DNA of 11,795 bases, from contig JAGXHZ010000101.1 of NCBI GenBank assembly GCA_024635855.1, positions 1-11,795 on the forward strand, given 5' to 3'. The DNA is from Sulfuricurvum sp. (GTDB taxonomy: Bacteria > Campylobacterota > Campylobacteria > Campylobacterales > Sulfurimonadaceae). The notes beneath the pieces are model-generated. The model worked only from the letters and a program-made list of their open reading frames with translations. It was not told the origin of the DNA and did no database searches. Of the stretch, positions 7,411 to 11,795 are shown one piece after another. The stretch's first letter is position 1; every line of letters starts with the position of its first letter. The position numbers were made by a program, and so were the translations under genes.

Positions 7411-8227
7411 GTTCGTAAATACGTACTTCTCGTTGGGGATAGGGAATGGTTAGCTTGGCATCGCCCAGTGCTTTGTACACTGCCAGATTAACGGCGTACT
7501 GCACTTTAAAAAAACTTCTCGTCGGAATCCAGTATCGCATCCCGATTTCAACTGCATTATCTCCAAATTTTTCTATCCCGATAATGGACTTATTCTCATT
7601 GGAAACATTGTCAAAATTATCGATGACATTTCGGATAATTTCAATTGCCTTTTCGATGTCATCATCATAGGAAATACCAACGCGGGTCTCAACAATCCGA
7701 TATTTAAACGAATTGACAAGTACCTCTCCAATCATGTTTTTATTGGGTACGGTTATGAGCTCTTCATCCTCGGTTCGAAGGGTTGTATAGGCGAGTTTTA
7801 TCTCTTCAACTTCCCCATAGATTTTATTCACCAAAATCGTATCCCCAATCTTGAAGGGACGACTGATAATCAGAGAAATTCCTGCTGCAAAGTTAGCAAC
7901 ACTCCCTTGTATCGCCAAACCTGCCGTCAAGAAAATCGCACCCACAGCGGCAATAAAAGGTGCGATTGAGATACCAAGCTTTCCAATAGCGACGATAATC
8001 ATCGCCCCTAAAATCAATACCCTCACACCATTGGCAGCAAACCGGCTCAACGTCGCATCAAAATCATGCTTAGTAAAAAATTTCAACAATAGATTGAAAA
8101 TATACTTTGAGAGAAACCATCCGATGACAACGATGATGATGGCACCAATGATTTGAAAACTGTAATTGGCTAAAAACTCAATCGCCTGATTGTAAAATTG
8201 CTGAACATAATGGAGTTCTTGATCCAT
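7397..8227 (-). CDS. mscS: MscS-family small-conductance mechanosensitive channel
   Basis: 276 aa, close to E. coli MscS (286). It forms an inner-membrane channel that opens under membrane tension to release solutes during osmotic downshock. Helices: TM1 about 22-42, TM2 about 65-83, and the pore-lining TM3 about 90-125, with a Gly/Ala pattern (GAIFLTAGLAIQGSVANFAAG) followed by the diagnostic SRPFKIGD (122-129). The soluble beta domain follows (GEVEEIKLAYTTLRTEDEELITVPN), then the alpha/beta C-terminal domain. The start is supported by AGGGAG 7 nt before the ATG. It lies 63 bp after the outer-membrane protein gene on the same strand. No clear terminator is visible between them, so it could be the last gene of that operon or have its own promoter. 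Confidence 0.93.
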   Translation of the reverse strand: MDQELHYVQQFYNQAIEFLANYSFQIIGAIIIVVIGWFLSKYIFNLLLKFFTKHDFDATLSRFAANGVRVLILGAMIIVAIGKLGISIAPFIAAVGAIFLTAGLAIQGSVANFAAGISLIISRPFKIGDTILVNKIYGEVEEIKLAYTTLRTEDEELITVPNKNMIGEVLVNSFKYRIVETRVGISYDDDIEKAIEIIRNVIDNFDNVSNENKSIIGIEKFGDNAVEIGMRYWIPTRSFFKVQYAVNLAVYKALGDAKLTIPYPQREVRIYEQKMA

Positions 8228-8290
8228 GATACATCTCCCTAACTCTTTATCGTACTATCAAAAACGTATTATGCCGTATCTCTCGTTTAG

Positions 8291-9406
8291 TTAAAATGTC
8301 ACTTTGAAATTCAAATAGTACGTCTGTCCCAATGGACCAAATTCGCTGTCGTTTTTTCCGCCGTAGAACATCGCTCCAATCCCCAAAGTCATATCATCAT
8401 CCAACGAATAACGCAAGTCAGGTCCTGCATAAAAACTTCGATCATCTGCACTCACGATGGTTGAGAGCGTCCCATAAAGAAGCGGATCAAACTGATATCC
8501 GCAGCTTAGACCGAGATAATCACCCGCACGTACCAGATTACTCGAGGCACCGGATGGCAGTTGCAGTTCGCTAGCAAAGGTTCGTGACGTATGCAACCAC
8601 TCTCCGATGAGCATCAAAGAGTTTTCAAACGCATAATCGGCACCGATTAATCCCTGAAAGAACTTTTTATGGAGCAGTTTATCATCAAACCATCCCCCCT
8701 CTGATCGAAGTTCGATCCCCGTGTGCAACAGTTCCCCTTCGAGTTCATAGCCGATCATTGTTACATCGTCCGCACTGACGATATCGAGTGCCGCATCGGC
8801 AAATCCAAGATACCCTTTTATCCGTCCGGCATATTTGAAACTCTTGTCGGCTCTTTGGGCAGCGACGGCGGTAATTTGACTCAGACTGCTGGGAGAATAA
8901 GAATAAGCCAGTGCGAATACCCCGTACATTTCATCGGGTTCGAGGGCGAGGGGATTTTTCGGATTAAACAAATCGGTGGGATTCCAAATACGCCCTACCC
9001 CCATACTCACCTTTTGCAGACCGATAGATACGCGCTGTTTCTCATCGGTATATCCTCCATAAAGGCGGTAAAGCTGGGCGTACATCTGTCCCTCATGGTA
9101 ATCATAGGTACCGCTTTGGGTAGAGAAAGGGGTGTCGGATCGGATCATGCTTGCTGATTTATAAGAGATACTGTTGATCATATCGTATCCCAAAATATTT
9201 TTGATGTCACCGATTGCCGATGCAAACCAATTGCCTTCACGGAGATTTTCTGTTAGACGAAATCGGTTGATATTATAAAGTTCCTGATTGCCCGTGCCAT
9301 TAAGCGGCGAAGAGAGGGTAAAGTTGCTGTTTTCAAATGTCGTCTCATATTCTGCGGCATTTACGCTTAACATCAAAAGGACTGCAACCAATGCTCCTCT
9401 CATCAT
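8291..9406 (-). CDS. Outer-membrane beta-barrel protein of unknown function
   Basis: 371 aa. The N-terminus is a signal peptide (MMRGALVAVLLMLSVNA, with likely cleavage after VNA, near residue 17). The rest is rich in alternating aromatic/hydrophobic strands, Gly, Tyr and Asp turns. The protein ends YYLNFKVTF, with the terminal Phe typical of outer-membrane proteins inserted by the Bam machinery. I do not recognise a specific porin family. The start ATG at 9404-9406 overlaps the stop of the upstream ATPase gene as ATGA; a second ATG follows directly at 9401-9403. Coupling to an ABC transporter operon suggests it is the outer-membrane partner or client of that system, which is inference from position only. 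The TAA inside the upstream ATPase could reduce its translation if coupling matters. Confidence 0.85.
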   Translation of the reverse strand: MMRGALVAVLLMLSVNAAEYETTFENSNFTLSSPLNGTGNQELYNINRFRLTENLREGNWFASAIGDIKNILGYDMINSISYKSASMIRSDTPFSTQSGTYDYHEGQMYAQLYRLYGGYTDEKQRVSIGLQKVSMGVGRIWNPTDLFNPKNPLALEPDEMYGVFALAYSYSPSSLSQITAVAAQRADKSFKYAGRIKGYLGFADAALDIVSADDVTMIGYELEGELLHTGIELRSEGGWFDDKLLHKKFFQGLIGADYAFENSLMLIGEWLHTSRTFASELQLPSGASSNLVRAGDYLGLSCGYQFDPLLYGTLSTIVSADDRSFYAGPDLRYSLDDDMTLGIGAMFYGGKNDSEFGPLGQTYYLNFKVTF

Positions 9407-10092
9407 AACCGTAGAGTGTCCTCGATAATCTCACCGTCACGCAAAACAATCGAACGGCGCGCTTTTGAAATCACCATCGGATCGTGAGAGGAAAAGATGA
9501 TAGTCACTTTTTCCTCTTCATTCAACCGTCGCATTAGCTCCATCAACTTCTCACCGTTTGCCGTATCCAGATTTGCCGTCGGTTAATCGGCGAGGATAAG
9601 CTTGGGCTTGCTTGCTACCGCCCGTGCTACTGCGACACGCTGCTGCTGTCCGCCGCTGAGATGGTCGGGAAGTTTGTTCAAATAAGCATCAATATCAAGC
9701 TCACGTGCCACCTCCAATACCCGCGCGTCGCACTCGCTTTGTGACATCCCCATGAGGCGCATCACATACTCAATGTTCTCTTTTACGCTCAAAACAGGAA
9801 TCAGATTGTACGCCTGAAAGACAAATCCGATGTTCTCTCTACGAAACAGCGCCAAATCGTTTTCACCAAGTGCCGTAATCACAGTTCCCTCCAGTTTTAC
9901 CGTTCCCTCACTTGGAGTATCAAGCCCGCCGATGATATTAAGAAGTGTACTCTTACCGCTTCCGCTGGGACCGGAGATGACGATAAACTCCTCTTTACCG
10001 ATGGTGAGATCGATTCCGTTTAGTGCTTTGCTCTGGCTTTGGGAGCCTTCATTAAATAATTTTTTCACATTGTGTACAGTTAAAAAATTCAT
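9403..10092 (-). pseudogene. LolD/MacB-type ABC transporter ATPase interrupted by an in-frame stop
   Basis: The frame encodes 229 codons, with a TAA at codon 170 (9583-9585). Before it: Walker A GPSGSGKST (41-49), Q-loop FVFQAYN (Q93), signature LSGGQQQR (145-152) and Walker B LILAD (165-169). After it, in the same frame, come PTANLDT (D-loop), TIIFSSHDP (H-loop) and VLRDGEII, ending at a TGA that overlaps the next gene's ATG. The expected residue at codon 170 is the catalytic Glu of 'LADEPTANLDT', so one G-to-T change (GAA to TAA; C to A at 9585 on the plus strand) explains everything. The 169-aa product would lack the catalytic Glu and the H-loop and should be inactive. The ATPase would power the FtsX-type permeases encoded just upstream (ATGA overlap with the permease stop). 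A sequencing error is a real alternative, since nothing else has decayed. Confidence 0.9.
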
Positions 10093-11333
10093 GTTACAGT
10101 CTCACTAATGGATTGGATGGGGTTACGCTTTTTGAGGGTATGGATCGGGATGATCGTCGCCGCCAATGTCGCCACTAAAACGCTCAAAAAAGCACTGGTA
10201 AAATATTCTATCTTAAGAAGCGCATGAATACTCGAATCCATCCCGAAAATCGCAAAGGCATCACTCAATCCGGAAAGATCAAGACCGTACTGCTTGAAAT
10301 ACCACAACAAAGCTCCGCCTATGAGCGCCCCCACAATATATCCGCTCATCGTGATAACCAGCGATTCGTAGATGATGAGGCGTGCAATGTCGCGAAACTG
10401 TGTTCCTATTGCCATCATGATTCCAAACTCCCTCACCCGCTCCAGTACCGATACGAGGACAACACCGAAAATACCCAACGTCGCAACGATAAAGATAAAC
10501 GCGGAACTGATACGGCTATACGTCTGCATCATCGCTTCCCCCTCATGCAAAGAGGGATAGAGCTCTTTGTAGGTATAGACGGTGATATTTGTATCATCGA
10601 GTTTCGACGTAAGGGAGCGTTTTACCATCCCGTCGTTATCTTGATCATTGAGCAATACAGCGATCTCCGTTGCCCCAACGATGCCCGTGAGAGTATGTAG
10701 CCTGCCGATATCCATCAGCAATCCGTTACTGTCAATCGCCATATTGTTCGTTTTTAGTATTCCCTCTACTTTCAAGGCGACGGAGACCACTTCATTGTGG
10801 GCATCTTGCATCGTGACAATCACCTTTTTACCGATATCGACCTTGAGTTTACGTGCTAAACGATAGCCGATGAGTGCTCCGCGCTGACGCTTGCCAAAAC
10901 GGTATTCCCCTTTGATAATAAAATTTTCCAGCTGTGCATGCGATGCTTCGTCTTCCAAGTCGATTCCCGTAACATTGACCCCCTGCGAATAGCCCGCTGT
11001 GGCGATAAGACCGCGCTGACTTAAACGAGTCACATAACTGCGAATCCCTTCTTGAGCGTCCAATACTTCCGTGATCTTTTGAGGACTGGCTATATGATAC
11101 TTAATATTGTTATCTGAACGGAACTCTTTGTGCTGAATAGAAACGGTTCCACTCCCCGTTTTAATCGAGTTTTGGGTAATTTGCACCATCATCCCCTCGT
11201 ACATCCCCTCCATCAGCAACAATCCAATTAGCGATATCGCAATCATAATGGAGATCAAAGCTGCGCGCCCTTTGCGGCGGACGATATGAAGAAGTGCCAT
11301 TTTAAAATAAAGCATTTCGGTGTGGCTAAACAT
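10089..11333 (-). CDS. FtsX/LolC-E-type ABC transporter permease
   Basis: 414 aa, complete. It shows the MacB/FtsX-type layout: TM1 near the N-terminus (about 24-44, after the basic RRKGRAA), a large periplasmic domain (about 50-270), then three C-terminal helices (about 276-297, 321-345 and 378-398). The conserved REFGIMMAIG (301-310) follows TM2; in this family that region contacts the ATPase. It ends with the usual 'NPIQSIS' tail. Such permeases act by mechanotransmission, passing ATP-driven movement to the periplasm, for example in lipoprotein release (LolCE) or efflux (MacB); the substrate here is unknown. Its ATG (11331-11333) lies 8 bp inside the preceding permease gene and its stop overlaps the ATPase start. 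An internal Met at residue 7 is an alternative start. Confidence 0.92.
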   Translation of the reverse strand: MFSHTEMLYFKMALLHIVRRKGRAALISIMIAISLIGLLLMEGMYEGMMVQITQNSIKTGSGTVSIQHKEFRSDNNIKYHIASPQKITEVLDAQEGIRSYVTRLSQRGLIATAGYSQGVNVTGIDLEDEASHAQLENFIIKGEYRFGKRQRGALIGYRLARKLKVDIGKKVIVTMQDAHNEVVSVALKVEGILKTNNMAIDSNGLLMDIGRLHTLTGIVGATEIAVLLNDQDNDGMVKRSLTSKLDDTNITVYTYKELYPSLHEGEAMMQTYSRISSAFIFIVATLGIFGVVLVSVLERVREFGIMMAIGTQFRDIARLIIYESLVITMSGYIVGALIGGALLWYFKQYGLDLSGLSDAFAIFGMDSSIHALLKIEYFTSAFLSVLVATLAATIIPIHTLKKRNPIQSISETVT

Positions 11334-11795
11334 AGCGTATCGCTTCGGTCGGAGTAAATCGGTTAATGATCATGATAGGATAAATCACCGTCAGAAGGTT
11401 CAGCAACAACATCACGAGCATCTCAAGCATAATTTTCACAGGATTGTATTCAGTGGGTAAAGTTGCTTCGGCGACCATGTTGTACTGTTTGGCATACTCC
11501 TCGGGATCGACATCCGCCAAAGAGGCAAACGCAATGGGGTGTTTTTCATAATGGTAACTGGCACAACCTCCAGCTGTACCACCGAGTCCGACGCTCAAAA
11601 ATCCGAGGATCAGCGCTTCGATCAACAGCATCCCCATCACCTGTGAAGGCGTCGTCCCGATGGCACGCAGGACTCCGATTTGACGGATGCGCGCATAGAC
11701 AGAGAGAAAAGCGAATATCCCGATAACGAAAAAGATGACGATGAAAAATATCCCCAGAGTAATGTAGCCGAAAATCGTATCGATCTCCATTGCCA
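11326..11795 (-). CDS. FtsX-type ABC transporter permease, C-terminal fragment
   Basis: The frame is open to the right edge of the window, so the N-terminus and most of the periplasmic domain are missing. About 156 codons remain, including one codon before the first visible Met. They show the three C-terminal helices of an FtsX permease: about 8-31, 53-75 and 118-145, counted from that Met. IRQIGVLRAIGTTPSQV follows the first of these helices, and the ending TPTEAIRYV is the classic tail. A roughly 40-residue loop (YHYEKHPIAF to ATLPTEYNP) separates the last two helices, longer than in minimal members. It is a second, distinct permease gene overlapping the next by 8 bp, so the pair probably forms a heterodimer, as LolC and LolE do. 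Confidence 0.9.
   Translation of the reverse strand, partial: AMEIDTIFGYITLGIFFIVIFFVIGIFAFLSVYARIRQIGVLRAIGTTPSQVMGMLLIEALILGFLSVGLGGTAGGCASYHYEKHPIAFASLADVDPEEYAKQYNMVAEATLPTEYNPVKIMLEMLVMLLLNLLTVIYPIMIINRFTPTEAIRYV

Noticed and set aside
8723..9157. Plus-strand open frame of 144 codons
   Set aside because: It lies wholly antisense to the outer-membrane protein gene and has no recognisable domain or ribosome site.
10224..10700. Plus-strand open frame of 158 codons
   Set aside because: It is antisense to the complete FtsX permease; its Arg/His-rich composition is typical of a shadow frame.

Overview
The window looks like a draft or metagenomic contig from a nitrogen-fixing member of the Campylobacterota (epsilonproteobacteria), perhaps near Sulfuricurvum or Sulfurimonas. 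This placement is inferred from protein style, moderate GC in the core genes and the presence of nifE; no marker gene confirms it. Bases 1-21 are not genomic: they match the end of a Nextera/Tn5 library adapter, so the left edge is a sequencing or assembly artefact that cuts the first gene.

Region 1 (22-4792, all minus strand, AT-rich) is a defence operon transcribed right to left: a type I restriction subunit HsdR, an unrecognised 258-aa protein, the methylase HsdM, and the N-terminus of a MazF/PemK-like toxin. The genes overlap or nearly touch (4-bp ATGA overlap, 2-bp gap, 14-bp overlap), so they are probably co-transcribed and translationally coupled. No hsdS is visible; it may lie beyond the cut left edge. 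HsdR carries an in-frame insertion made of two inverted copies of a small palindromic repeat.

Region 2 (4793-6491) is an AT-rich spacer followed by nifE, the FeMo-cofactor scaffold subunit, on the minus strand. A near-consensus sigma-54 (-24/-12) site sits just upstream. nifN, the usual partner gene, is not next to it: the restriction operon occupies that side. A divergent EamA/DMT-type transporter gene (6492-7382, plus strand) shares the intergenic region.

Region 3 (7397-11795, all minus strand) reads right to left as the end of one FtsX/LolC-E-type permease, a second complete permease, a LolD/MacB-type ATPase, an outer-membrane beta-barrel protein and an MscS-type mechanosensitive channel. 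The first four overlap at stop/start codons, suggesting an envelope-spanning export or lipid/lipoprotein-handling machine. The ATPase has a single in-frame TAA exactly where the Walker B catalytic glutamate codon should be, with the rest of the gene intact behind it. This is either a genuine recent nonsense mutation or a base-call error.

The most interesting points are the unknown gene and toxin embedded in the restriction-modification operon, the palindromic insertion in hsdR, the stop at the ATPase catalytic residue, and the sigma-54 site at nifE. I do not see a clearly new system that I could defend beyond these.
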